A stretch of DNA of 64,000 bases from Thermothielavioides terrestris NRRL 8126 (taxonomy: Eukaryota > Ascomycota > Sordariomycetes > Sordariales > Chaetomiaceae). Where the stretch lies: positions 992,001 through 1,056,000 of the forward strand of contig NC_016459.1 of the NCBI RefSeq assembly GCF_000226115.1. Direction: 5' to 3'. Below, in pieces: positions 24,922 through 37,583 of the stretch. Position numbers and translations under genes: made by a program. The notes below the pieces were generated by a model that worked only from the letters and a program-made list of their open reading frames with translations, was not told the origin of the DNA and searched no databases. Positions within the stretch are counted from its first letter, which is position 1. Each line of letters starts with the position of its first letter.

Positions 24922-25490
24922 ATTGTAACTACGTTGCACTAGGCGTACCTATTAATTATATACGACCTAGCCCCCTTTTATACTATTAAAACCCCCTCCT
25001 CCCCTATGAACTTTATACCCTATATTTTCTTCTTACTTCCATTGTATACCCCTATCTCTCCTTTATATTCCTATCCTCTATTCTCTCTATACGTTGGCTC
25101 TTCCTACCTTGTCTTTATTTTATACTTGTTTTTTAACCTTCTTATATATAGCAACGCCTATGTCGTCTACGCTATTTTCGTTATACGTTTGTTCTATGTC
25201 CTATTAGCAATATTCGTCGTTTCTTTATATAACTATTCTATATCTACGACACTACTACTTCGACTTTGATATAAACCTAATAAGAATCTACTATACGCCT
25301 AGTTCGTTCTTATAACTCTTTCTCCTTATATATACTTAGCTTCTCGCTACTTCCTTTATATATATGTCCTATATATATTTATATATATTTTATCTATTTG
25401 CTCCGACCTCTATAATAGCTTTCTATTCTCTTTATAATAGCGATATATTCTTAAAACTTATTTATTTTGTCTTTGTTTATACCCTCTAAA
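24922..25490. other. Gypsy 3' internal region, no pol sequence
   Basis: Gypsy sequence resumes after the LINE. A pyrimidine-rich stretch near 24.97-25.1 kb contains an 87-codon open frame (25006-25269, plus). It is Leu/Tyr/Phe-rich because of composition and has no recognisable domain. Confidence 0.5.
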
Positions 25491-26640
25491 ATGTCGGCTA
25501 TAGTCGTTTCACTTAATAGTAACAAAGAAGGATATTATCCTAGAGGAGACGATAACTAGGACTATAATGTATATTATCCCTTATCGAGCCTACTTTAGCC
25601 CTAGGCTAGAAGCTAACAATGTCTTAGATAAAACTATAATAATTGTAACAACTCCTTTTACTATACTATTAGCGACTATATTGTCGAGGGCGACTTAGAC
25701 AATAAGGATAACGCCCTTCCTAAAGAGGAAAGAGATATCTATTTGAACTACGTTAAACGGCTTATATATAGTAACTTCGTTAAATATATCTAAGGATATA
25801 GAGAAAGCTATATAGAGTATACTAAGTTGTATACTAAGTGTCGCTAAGATTTAGTACTCTAGACGACCAACCCCTCTCTATATATTGGCTTAAAATACCT
25901 AATTAAATTCTACACTAACAATAAAGCTATTATAGAGCCTACTTATAAGAAAACTAAATCTAAGCTAGTCTACTACGTTATTTTAAAGGCGCTATTTATC
26001 GCCTTTATATATAGCTTCTATAGTACAATTAGTATAGCCCTTATATACTAATCTTTAGTACGCTCTACCTTCGCTTCTAATATACCCTTAGTCACCTCCT
26101 CTACGCCTTTGACCCTAAGCTAGCGAGGAGCTTTGGTTCTATACTAAGCCCCTTAGGACAATCTCGCTATATAGTACTATAATCGCCTTATCAAGTATAT
26201 AGTGTAATATTTTAATTCCTCTTAATAGGAGAATTGGTATATCGTAGAGGCTATCTATACTATAGTATAGTCTTAAGCAACTGTCCTTAAGACGAATTCG
26301 CATCTTACGGAGTACGTTATTACGTTTACCTCCCCCTTACCCGTCTATACCCTTTAGGGGTCCTACTCTCGCTACTTACCCTATATATATATATCCCCCT
26401 ACGACCTATACTATAGACAACGCCTATCCTCTCCTATAGAGGACGTTTTATATACTCGTCAAATATATATACCGCCCTTGCCCTATACCCTTTATACGCC
26501 TATTCTGCCCTTATATATACCTGCCTCGCCTATATATCCGTTTAAGGATAAAGAGGAGGACTTACTAGATATAGGACCTATTATAGAGCTAGAGTAGATA
26601 GCGCCGTTTATATATCTTATTTTCTTTTTATATATAGCTA
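25491..26640 (+). pseudogene. Possible antisense ORF relic in the 3' part of the gypsy element
   Basis: A plus-strand frame starting at an ATG reads for about 380 codons with roughly 20 stops, all TAG/TAA, as expected if Trp/Gln codons were hit by RIP. The conceptual protein has charged, protein-like segments (VEGDLDNKDNALPKEER, YRESYIEYTKLYTKC) and a Pro/Tyr-rich tail. It runs opposite to gag-pol. Antisense ORFs beside the 3' LTR are known in some gypsy elements. Another frame in the first half has a similar stop density, so this call is tentative. No homologue recognised. Confidence 0.35.
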
Positions 26641-29600
26641 CGTTCTATTTAGTTTTAGGAGGATAACTAGATTTAGGTATATTATAGTTTCTCTATACCT
26701 AAGTAGTTATATTTGTCTAAGTTGTTAGTCTTTATAGAGTAGTTTATATATAAATATAACGTTTCCCCTTCTTTTTTTAGTTTAATACTAGCCTATCGTG
26801 ATACTATATATCTCTCTATTCCTATTTAAACTCGTTAAACGTAGTAGTATCTAAAAAGTTCTTTAAAGGCTCCTACGTTAGTTTATTATAATCTACCTAC
26901 TTAATATATATATTATAGTTATTCCCCCTCCCCTTTATATTCTAAGCTTTAAGGATCGCCTCTACCCTATACTTTTACTAGAGAACACCCTCCTCTAATA
27001 TAACCTATATAAGGTCTAGTCGTTTATCTATAACTTTCTATAAAGGGAGTAGGTCAAAGGCTATTTACTTAACTAGGTCAATATAAAAGATTAGATATAG
27101 GCCACTTAGTATATTAAGCATTATCGTTAGAGGGGTAGGTACTATAACTACCTTATACTTAGCATTTAGCTAGTCGAGCTTCTTACTAGGGCAGTTCGTC
27201 TTTATATTATATAGGGAGAGCTATACCTTGTCTTTAACCTAGAACCGTTTAACTAGGCAATAGGAGTAGTTTATATTCGCCTATTGCTACTACTATATAT
27301 ACGTAATAGCTATTTAGATCTACTCTATTCCCTCTTTTAGATAGCAGAGGAACTTAGTAGTATAGCCTTTTAGGGAGGCTATAGGCGCTATTAAGATCGT
27401 AATAAGTTATATAGGACTTATATTAAACTTGTAGAGGAGGTAGTTTGGACTTACTCTAGTTATAGACGAGTCCCTATTATTGAATATAAACTAATAGGCT
27501 AAAAGATATTTAAGCTAGTTGTACTATATAAAGGAAACGAAGATCTAGAGGATCGTCTATACTTTTTAATTGACTTACTTTGTCCCTCTATTCGTCTAAG
27601 GATAGTAAAACGTCGATAGAAGCTGCTCTACCTCTACTACCTTATATAGCATAGTCTAGAACCTACTTAGCTAGTCTAACCTATAATTGGTTATAATTTA
27701 AGTTAGGAATCTATAGAAGCGCTACTATACGTTATAGAACTAAAGGGTATACTCTTTTACTCCTATTAAGTATATCGCTTTAAGCTATATATATTTAAAG
27801 AGGCGATCGATAATTACTATAAGGTAGTTAGGCGTCCCTTTATCCCTTATAGGGAGGTTGGTTATAAAGTTAATAGAGATCTACTTCTAGAAGCGATTAA
27901 AGATAGGTAAAGGTTGTAAAAGCCTTTAACATAGTTATCAAGAGATTTTACTTTAGCAGCACTAATTATAGTTTCTAATAAACTGCTTTACATTAGACGA
28001 TATAAGGTCCTAGTAGTAATCTCTCTAAAGTATTTTAAATAGCCTATTATACCCTAGGTATCCTAATATAGCTAAGTTATAGATTTGTTAGATAATCGTA
28101 GTAGTCAAAGGCTCTTATATAGGGAGCTAGAGATAGCTATAGAACTAAAGTACACTTTATATATTGAAGGAGTAGTCTACAATCTAGGTCTATACTATAT
28201 TCGCCTCCTTTAGAAACTTTTAAGCTCTGTTATAAACGGCTTAAAGCTAGTAAGTATAGTGCTCGTCTTTGACAACACCCTTATCCTATAGGGTAGCGAG
28301 CTACTTGTCCTTGAAAAGTGTCTCTCCTATAGGTAACTTAGCCTCCTCTTATATACTAGTCTAGTATACTTTGATCGGAGGAAATAGCTAGGCGATACAC
28401 TAACTATCTTTAAGCTCATTCTATTTATACTAAGAGAGTATATTAGGGTATAAGGCTTAGGATCTTAGCTAGTACTTTAGCTCGAAGTTAAATAGAGAGA
28501 GCGTCTCTGCCTATTAGGCCTATCGTTTATTAATTGGATATAGCTAGGTAAAGTACTTAAGGTTCTTATAATTGGTTAAAATAGTAAAGGGGGCTACTAT
28601 ACTCTAAAGCTCTGCTAACTAGGCCTTAAGGTAAGAGATAATAGCTAATAGCTCTTTATTATAGATAGTATAGTTGTATTTAATAAGACTTAGCTTCGTA
28701 GAGTAGTAGGCTATGGGGTAGAGAACCTTATCCTCTCTTTACTAAGATAAACATCTACTAAGCACTATACTAGAATAGTCTATTTCTATAACTATCTCCC
28801 TCTTAGGGTTCTATTAAACGAAGATCGGCTTTGATATAAACGTAGCCTTAAGTATATTAAAGGCTTCCTATTCCTCTTTGCCCTAGTAGAATAGGATATT
28901 TTTATAGGTAAGGCGTATTAGTAGGGCCACCTTTTTAAAGAAGTTAGAGATAAAGTTGCAATAGAAATTAGCGAATCTTAAGAAGCTCTATACTCCTTGG
29001 ACCTTATAAGGCGCCTCCTACTTATAGATCGCCTTAATCTTCTCAGGGTTAGGAGAGATATAGACCTTTACCTCTATAATATACCCTAGATATTTAACTT
29101 CCTTTATTACGAATATATATTTCTTAAGGTCTAGGTTAAGGCCTATATCCTTTAATCTTCGGAGGACTTTATATACCTTTTTTATATAGTCCTTTTAACT
29201 CTTATTCAAGTATACTAAGACGTTGTTAAGATATACTATTATATAGTCTCCTAGTATTGGACTAAGGACGTTATTGATATATCTCTAGAATATTATAGAA
29301 GTATCTATAAGCCTAAAGCTGTAGACTAGCTATTTAAATAGTCTAAACCTTATATAAAATACTATAAGGTACTTGTCCCCTTTAACTATTTAGATATAGT
29401 AGAATATAGCTCTAACGTCTAGCTTTATAAGCTATTTAGCCTTAGCTAAAGACTAAAGAGTCTCTTTAATTAGGAGAAGTAGGTACTAGTCCTATTTAGT
29501 AATCTTATTTAAGGCTTAGTAGTCTATATAGAACCTTTATCCTCCTCCTAGCTTCTTTATAAGAAGGACTAGGGCAACTATTAATAAAGAGTTTACCTAG

Positions 29601-30185
29601 ATCTATCCCTTATCCAATAGGTCTACGACCTACCTTTGAATCTCTAGAAGGTAGTCCCTTAGTATATTATATAAAGGTCCCTATAGAAGCTTAGGAGATT
29701 TTCTATCTAGGCTTGTCTTAAGACGGATATAATAGTTAGCCTCCCCTTGATAAAGGGGTAGGCCGTTCGCCTTCTCCTTGTCGAAGAGGTTGGCGAAGTT
29801 ATATAGCTCCTCTAGTAAGGCGACCTTTAGGTCTAGATCGGTATTAGGCTAGGAGATAGCCGCTTTTAGTATAGTGGTTATCTTGCGGATACTAGTGACG
29901 AGGAACGTGTCTTATACTCTTTTAGACTTTTTCCTTTATACTTTATAGGCTATATCTATAAACACTATACCTATAACTAGGGTAGTGTTAGTTTCCTTCT
30001 ATTATAAGGAGCACTTATATATTTATAGGCCGCTTTATAAATTGACGATAAGGACCCTATTAGCTAGGTCTAGTATAATCCTATAGTAGTTTATCTAGGA
30101 GAGCTCTAATATAACGTTATAGGCTAGCCCTAGGACTATATAGAATATAGCAATACTAATCTACCTATTAATGTCTATTGTAATA
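26641..30185 (-). pseudogene. Gypsy pol relic: integrase, RNase H, reverse transcriptase
   Basis: The minus-strand reading covers RT at about 29.1-29.6 kb (RFYIDY, KLDVRAIFY, YLNNVLVYL), with RNase H and integrase to its left. Catalytic Asp codons have become Asn and many Trp/Gln codons are stops. The right edge is cut by LINE copy 2 within the sequence between gag and RT. Confidence 0.75.
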
Positions 30186-30196
30186 TAGGCGATATA

Positions 30197-30199
<3 letters not shown>

Positions 30200-30230
<31 letters not shown>

Positions 30231-33200
30231 CTTATACTAAAGAGGCACTTAGCGCCTCGCCACTAAGGGTAAGCGGTCCCTCCACCTTTATATATACCAC
30301 TTACATATAGCGTCTACGCTATATTCTCGCTATATAGGGCGGGCCTCCCTAGTTCCTTCTCTCTAACTCGCTAGAACTCACCTTTCTAGCCTAGTAGCAA
30401 CGGAGATATAGTGGCCTATATAGCCCGTTGTACGCCACTTATATATATAATACGCTCCTAGCGCGAGTGCCGTAGCCACTAGGCGCGCTATATACTCGAG
30501 GGGAGCGGCTAGAGGCCGACCTTCCTATGCCTCCTCCTCTTCCTATTACGCCTCTCGCTCGCGCCTTAGTCCTTATAGCTAGCTGCCTAAGGCTCCCTTG
30601 CTACGTTGTCCTAGCTACTATACTCCTACTATATACTTGTAGAGCCCTTTGCCGATCCCTTATATCCTACCTTGCCTTCGACGTTTAGCTTAAACGTTAG
30701 CTAATACTCCTATAAGCGCCTAATGTATATTAGCTATCTTATAAGCCTCTAGGCGCCTCTTCTACTTCTAAGTAGTACAAGTAGCGTATATCGATCTTAG
30801 ATATAAGGCCTTCCTATAGTAATTGTAGGGTCCTTATAGCGTATTACAAAGTAGATAACGATCTTAGGTACCTCGCTATAGCGATAAAGCGATATAGGTA
30901 TATCTAATACCCCCTTCTAGAATAGGAATTACCTAAGGCCAATAGCCTTAGTTTACGCCTATATAAGGAGGGAGCTTTATACCTTACTAAGATCTTTATA
31001 TACCTATAGCATTTAGGCAAAGGGTTCTAAAGTATATAGGTCTGCTACTTCTCTATAGTATACCCTCTCTAGCCTTCTAACGTCTATATAGCGTATCTAT
31101 AGCTCTTTATACACCTTCTACTCCTCTACTATAGCTATATCTACATTAGTGTATAGCTATAGCTCCTAGGGTCTCTAATCGTCGTCTTTGTCGCTTTCGC
31201 CCTACGCTTCTACTACTATTGCTAAGCAATATACAAGGAGCTAGTCCTTGGCCTATAGTTGCCTCTGCTCTATAGAAGACTCCCTTATAGCTAGCCCTAC
31301 CGCTAGGGCGTAATATATATAGCGTCGCTTCTTTAATTTTGACGCTACCTTCGCGTAGACATTGTATAGGAGCTATATAAGCCTAGTTTTCTAAAGCCTC
31401 TACTTGGTATACGCTACCTAGCAGTTAAGGTATAGATCGATAAGGGGTACCTAGGTCTCACTTTCTAGGTTATAGACTAACGTAGCCTTATATACGCTAG
31501 TAACTACCTAGAGGTAGCCTAACTATATTACGCTAAAGCTATATATAATCCTATAGAGAGCTCCTCTAACTAGCGTTAAAGTATACTACGCCGCTACCCT
31601 ATATAAAAGGACGCTCCTAATAACCTTTATATAGATCTTCTAAGCTTATATAATATATACTCTATACGTCTTCGCTACAAGTCTTATAAGGGCAAACTTC
31701 TATATAGCTATCTTAGCTTTAACTGCCTTCTTATATACCTAAAACAAGAGCTTATAGTCTAGCTATATACCTAGGAACCTTGTTAACTCTATAGATATAA
31801 GTCCTAGCTAACCTTCGTCGAAGATATTGACGACCTCTATATATAGCTATTGTACTCTTATAAAGTAGATAAGCTTGCTCTTCGCTAGTTCGAACTATAT
31901 CCCCTGTTCTATAGCCTATTTCTTATACTTAGTAAACCTCCTTTCTAATATATAGTAGTACGCTAGTATATCCTATTTAAACGTAAGAAGGTTAGTGTTA
32001 TCTATATACTCGACTATTAGGAGCCTAATATATACCTCGAGGGCGTAGAACAAGGGGGTGATAAAGAGGATAAATAGCATTGGCGATAGTAGCAAGCCCT
32101 ATAGCGTATCTTGCTATAGAGTTGTAGGCTTAGCTATAATTTTGTTAAACTATAGGCGTACTATACGATCCTCGAAGTAGCTCTTTAGAAATATAATTAG
32201 CTTCCTCTCGAAGCCTAGTTCCTAGAGTATATATAGAAGCTAGACCTAGTCGACCTAGTCGAAGGCGCTTTTTAGGTCTAATTGCAATAGCGAAATATAG
32301 ACGTTGTATATCTATACTGTCTTTACTATATCTGTTATTACCTAGATTGCTACCTCTATAGACCTGTATTACTAGAAGCCTATCTATATCTTTAGGAGTA
32401 GCTTATACGCCTTAGCTATATATATTACTTGGTTTATAATAGCTACCTTAATAATCTTGTCTACTATACTAAGCAGTAATATTAGGTAGTACACCTCTAC
32501 CTCTGTTAGCTATTCTAGAGACTTCCCTAGCTTCCTAAGGACGACTACCTATATAGTATAGAATCTATATAGGAAGTGCTCTAGCTTAAAGCAAATGTAT
32601 ATAATCGTTGTAAGTACCTCTAATAGCTTACCCTCTTTATTATAGGCCTTAAGGAACTTGTTAATAAGGAGGTCCTCGCTAAGCACCTTGTTCGATCCTA
32701 TACAGCTTATAATCTTTATAACCTTAGCTCTATAGACCTCTTAGTCAATAGGCGTAGTATTACGAAAAGACCCCTTAGGCTAGTCTTAGTCGAGGATACT
32801 ATTATACTACGTTTATAGTATAGGAAAGAAGTACCTTGCTAGCGCCTTAGCCTTCTAGGCGTATATTATAGTGCTTTAGAGCTTACTAGGTCTTAGCTAG
32901 AGCGTTAGTAGCGCTAGAGGCTTAGGGCGTTAGTAGCTTCGAAGCTATACCTATCTCTCAATGTTCTACATTAGCTTCTACTCCTTCGACGCCTTAGCAA
33001 GTGAATAGCGTTAGTATAGCGTCTACAACTAGTAGATATAGCGTTTAAAACGCTATATCGCCTTGCGATAGTATATTTAAGAGCTTACTATATAGCTTAA
33101 CTACTAGGTACGTTTAACCCTCTTTGCTTCTTATATTACCTCGTTGACTTTAAGATTTTACTATAGCGTATAGGACCCCTAGTTAAGCTTATAGCGTAGG

Positions 33201-35799
33201 GCTACTATATCTACGATATCAGTTAGCTTATATATAAGGGTATCTACTATATCCTTAAGTTCCTCTACTATATTAATTTCCTTTAGTAGAGTTAGGAACT
33301 AAGCCTTAGCCTTACACCTCTTATAGTCTAGTAATACCTAGCTATAGCTCTATAGTATAGTAGCTCTACCGTTGCTCCCCCTTAGTAGTACTTTAGCTAC
33401 CTAGGGCATATAGTCTAAGCCTACTAAGTTAAAAGGTCCTAGCCACTAGGCACCGCTACCCTACGTTGCCTAGATATAGTCGATTATACTATCTCTATTG
33501 CCTTGCTATACTTAGGTAGATATATTGTATAGTATATGAAGCTCGAGCTCCTATTCTACTACGATCTAGAGTAGTATACTCACTAATCAAGAGGTCCTAT
33601 TATACTTGTCCTACATTAGGTAATAGGCGTTAAAGTCGCCTATAAGTACATTATACCCTTTTGGCTCCTACTCTACTAAGGTATAGAGTAGCGATTGCTA
33701 CTCTAGCTCCTAGTTAAGTAAATAAATGGACTATACTATAAAGGGGTCCGATCCTTCTTTCTTAAACATTATAGCTACCTAATCTTCCCCCGCCTCGGCC
33801 AACTATATTATATAATCGAGGCGCTTGCTTATATATAGCGCCGCCTTGCCAACGCTATATACTATCTTATATTAGCTATCTCGCCTATAGGGCAGGGCTA
33901 GGGGGGCTATATCTAGGCGAATTAGCAGCTTCTAAATCGCTATTAGGTCGAACTCCTCTCTATCCTCTAGCGCTTAGTTAAGGTAGTTTCTACTACTATC
34001 GGTGTTCTAATAGAGTACTTTCAACGTTATAGCTATATATTCGATATAGGACAAAGGCCCTTAGTTATTACTATATTAGATTACAAAGTTAGCTCTGTAT
34101 TTATACTATATAGGGGTACTATATAAGCAATGCTCCTATTCTACGCCTTTACTCCTTAGAAGGTTTATAAAAGTACTTTAAATTAGAATAGGTCTTTACT
34201 ATTAGAGTACTTTACCCTCTAGATATCAGTAGGCTAGTCTACCTTAGCAAGGCGTTTCTTTAGGCGCTATTCTCCTAACTTGTCCTCCTAGCTCCTATAC
34301 TATGTACTTACCCCCGTTGCTACTATCACCTAAGACTAGAGTATATAGAAGGTGAGTAGGCGGTCGTTGAACCGCTTCTTTATACGCTAGCGCTACTCCT
34401 TTACTATCTTATAGCTCGTATTAAAGGCTATATAAGTACTCCTATAGTTAATACACTTTAGCCTATTCCTAGCTAGGTCGGTCTTTACTAGGTATCTTGC
34501 CTCTTGCTCCCTTGCTATATCGCTATCGCTATACACTATATAGATATAAATTAAGTAGTATACCTCTTCCTCTTTATAGAATATCGCTTTATACCTCTAC
34601 TTCCTATACTTAAAGTATAGGATCGTATATACTATACCTTTAAAGTATTTATAAAGGTAGACTATATAATTGAGCAAGACCCCTTGGTCGATAAGCCTTG
34701 CCACTTCCTCGACTATATATAGCTCGACTAGTATATATATTGTTTATAGCCCCTAACTGTCCTTAGCGCTACCCTATAGCGCCTATAGCCTTATATATAT
34801 AATCTAAACCTTGTTTTTCTTCGCTAGGTCTACTACTAGGTAGTCGACGTTACCTTTATACCTTGTTAAAGCGGCTAGCTAAACACCCTTTATAAGTACT
34901 ATAAAGGTATAGCGTTTAAATATTATAGTTACTCTAAATATAGTTATAACCTATACTTTATTATCCTTATTAATAAACTATATTTAGTAGTCCTCCTTAA
35001 AGGTAACTACTATATTCTTGCTCTTTAGTAGCTTCTATACTATGATCGTACCGCTTTCGCTACCCTCTATCATTGCTCCTATCGTCGCTATAGCTATATT
35101 GACTACCTAGACTATATCACCTATACTCCTATTGACGATATCTATAGACGTTTGCCTAAGGTCTACTACAAGCTTATAGAATAGTTTCTTTAGTATATAC
35201 TAAATATAGCTTTCAAGTAGCTAGGGCGCTACCGTTATAGCTACGCCCTACCCTACTACCTATATCTAGGTCCTCGCTTATACGCTCTTAACGCTCGCCT
35301 ATATCCTAACCTTGTTCTTAATTTATATAACCTCCTCTTTAATATAGTCGACGCTCCTATATAGCTTATATATATTGTAAAGGCAGTTTAGCTCGTCTTA
35401 GAACACCTCGTAGTAATATATATATATAGCTACCTATATATATAGCTATATCTCTAGCGACACTAGGGTATAGAATTCCTATAGGAGCTTCGATCGCTTG
35501 TCGCTAGCGCTTTTAGTATATATATTCCGATCGTTTATAGCTTCTATAGGAGGGACCCTAAGTCTTCGATCGCGTCGATTAGGGTATTTATATATATTAG
35601 CCGTAGTGTCGCGACCTACGGTGCCCAACGCTGGGCTACCGCCATCGCCACCACGACCTACGTAGCCGCTACGCCCCCTCTACGATATCGCAGATAGGGG
35701 TAATCGGGTGCGCTAAGAACGCTTGCGTCGTCGGATTCGGTTTTGGCTCAACGGTTCCTTCGCAATCAGCGTTTGAGTGCAAAGGATTGTTTAAGCTTT
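30200..35799 (-). mobile_element. Non-LTR retrotransposon (LINE), copy 2
   Basis: 5.60 kb, same family and orientation as copy 1, flanked by a perfect 14-bp target duplication TAGGCGATATATAT (30186-30199 and 35800-35813). The left end is (ATT)n. The RT active-site block YIDN lies at 31997-32008. It aligns with copy 1 along its whole length with no large indel noticed, and visible differences are mostly C/T and G/A. The right end keeps about 230 bp of CpG-rich sequence, as in copy 1. Confidence 0.9.
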
Positions 35800-35813
35800 T
35801 AGGCGATATATAT

Positions 35814-37329
35814 AATTTTCTTTGTAATTTATACCCCTTTGACTATAATACCTAGGGTATATGGAGTTGATAGGCTTATCTACTTAATCCCTAACCTCTA
35901 ATATACTTTCTCGCTAATAGCTTTATAGCTTTAGTACCTACTATTTATTTATACATTTATAAAACTAAAAGAGTTTAAGAAAATAGGGATAAGAAAGAGG
36001 GGTTTATCTATTCTCTCTCTAATCTCTATAAACTCGTTCTATAAGCGGCTAGGTCCTTTCAACCTCTATATAAGACTTTATATAGGGGCTACTCTTTTCC
36101 CTTCTCCTCCTTAGAGGGGGAGTCCTCCTCTACCTATTTCTTTGCCTCTAACTTATTAATGTCGACTTAAGGAGCTAGTCTCTTAGCTAGGGCGAAGGGA
36201 TAAATAGCTATAAAGTGGCCTTAGCGCCTACAACGGATATAGGCTCTAGCCTATTAGTACACTATATATATTTTATTGTTTATCTACTTCATCTATAGTA
36301 TATTTATACCTTGTTTTCCTCTATTCTGCTACTACTTTCTTCTATAACCCCTATTAGCTCCCCTCTAGGCTAGGGCAATATAGGTTATATTAATCCTAGT
36401 TATTAGTATATCTCTATCTATATCTTTCTCTATATCTACGTTGGGCCTAGGTCGTTTACCCTAGGACTACTAGTGTCGTTCCTCTAGGCGAAGGGCCTCT
36501 AGGTCGATAGCGATCTTATAGTACTTTATAATAGCTATAGCGTAATCGTTCTATAGAACCCTCTATCCTACTATAATATACTTCAACTTTAAGGAGAGGT
36601 ATCATTATAGTCTAATAAGTTATACCTCGTCGTTCTAATTAAATTCTTTAGCCTTCGATAGCTTCACCTTAAAGCGAATAATAAAAGAGAAGAATAGCTC
36701 GTTGTCTTTTTAATAAAATATATCTAGTTCTATTAAGGCTATAACCTATTTATAGAGGTTTATATAGACTATTAAAAGATATTTAAGAAATGTTCTTAAG
36801 TTATAGTTATAGCTAGGTCCTCCTAACTTATAGAAAGCTATAACCTTAGCCTAGACTCCTCGACTAAAGTTCCTCTAAATGAATATCTACTAGTTGTAGA
36901 AGCCCCTAATAAAGTCCTAGTCTACTACTAGGATATATACTATTATAGCCTTCTAGATAGTAAAGAGCTCTTTTTTATTATTGAAGGGTTGTCCTATAGG
37001 GAGCCGCTTCTACTACGTCTAGGGAGCTGCTAGAGCTATAGCGTTAGTCGCTAGAGCTAGGGCGTTAGCTACTATAGGAGCGTTTATAGTCTAAACTATA
37101 GTAATCTAGGCTATATAAAGTTCTTTAATAGTTATATTCTAATATACGATCGTCTCCTATAGGAGCTAGAAGTGTTCGTAGACCCAATCTAGGTCTAGGA
37201 CCTATAGGATACCTAGGTTGTTTATAGTGATATCTAGTTCGCTTAGTATTAGCGTCGAAACGCCTAGTATACTACTCTCGTCTATATTTAGAAGCAATAG
37301 CTACTTTATCTATATAAAGGTAGTTGAAC
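35814..37329 (-). pseudogene. Gypsy gag relic
   Basis: A decayed CCHC zinc knuckle is readable on the minus strand at about 36.21-36.25 kb (CRR, GH and a Tyr where the last Cys belongs), followed by a Lys/Glu-rich segment (KLEAKK, VEEDSPSKEEK). The upstream capsid part extends to the right LTR. Stops are frequent. Confidence 0.7.
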
Positions 37330-37578
37330 TATAATATACTAGCCTTATAGCGTCTATAGATAAGTGTACAATGTTTTATTTAACTACCTTAAGGAAGGAA
37401 AAAGGAGAAGTATAGGCTACGGTCTCTACGTATAGAGTTTTTTAGGGGCTTACGAAGTAGGTTCGGACTAAAGTTATTCTAGGCGCGAAGTGGGCTTGCT
37501 ATAGGTCCGCCCTAGGGCCACTACGGATCTTAGGCGTAGCCCTATATACCTAGCCTAGGTATAGCCCGGTCTATAATA
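37330..37578 (-). repeat. Gypsy 5' LTR (249 bp)
   Basis: Exact length match with 18782-19030; followed by AAGGT, the right copy of the target duplication. Confidence 0.9.
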
Positions 37579-37583
37579 AAGGT

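Larger units (their letters stand above)
18782..37578 (-). mobile_element. Ty3/gypsy retrotransposon inserted in the copia element
   Basis: Two 249-bp LTRs (18782-19030 and 37330-37578) are flanked by a perfect 5-bp target duplication AAGGT (18777-18781 and 37579-37583), which interrupts copia pol. Removing the two LINEs and their duplications leaves 7,560 bp. Minus-strand order from the right: gag with a decayed CCHC knuckle (CRR-GHFIAI) near 36.22 kb; then RT with RFYIDY and KLDVRAIFY near 29.4-29.5 kb and YLNN for YLDD at 29222-29233; then integrase further left. A G-rich polypurine tract (GGGCGGGGGGGG on the minus strand) abuts the left LTR. All frames are stopped. Confidence 0.92.

Noticed and set aside
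25006..25269. 87-codon plus-strand frame rich in Leu, Tyr and Phe, considered as a membrane protein
   Set aside because: Lies in pyrimidine-rich RIP-altered gypsy sequence; hydrophobicity follows from composition.
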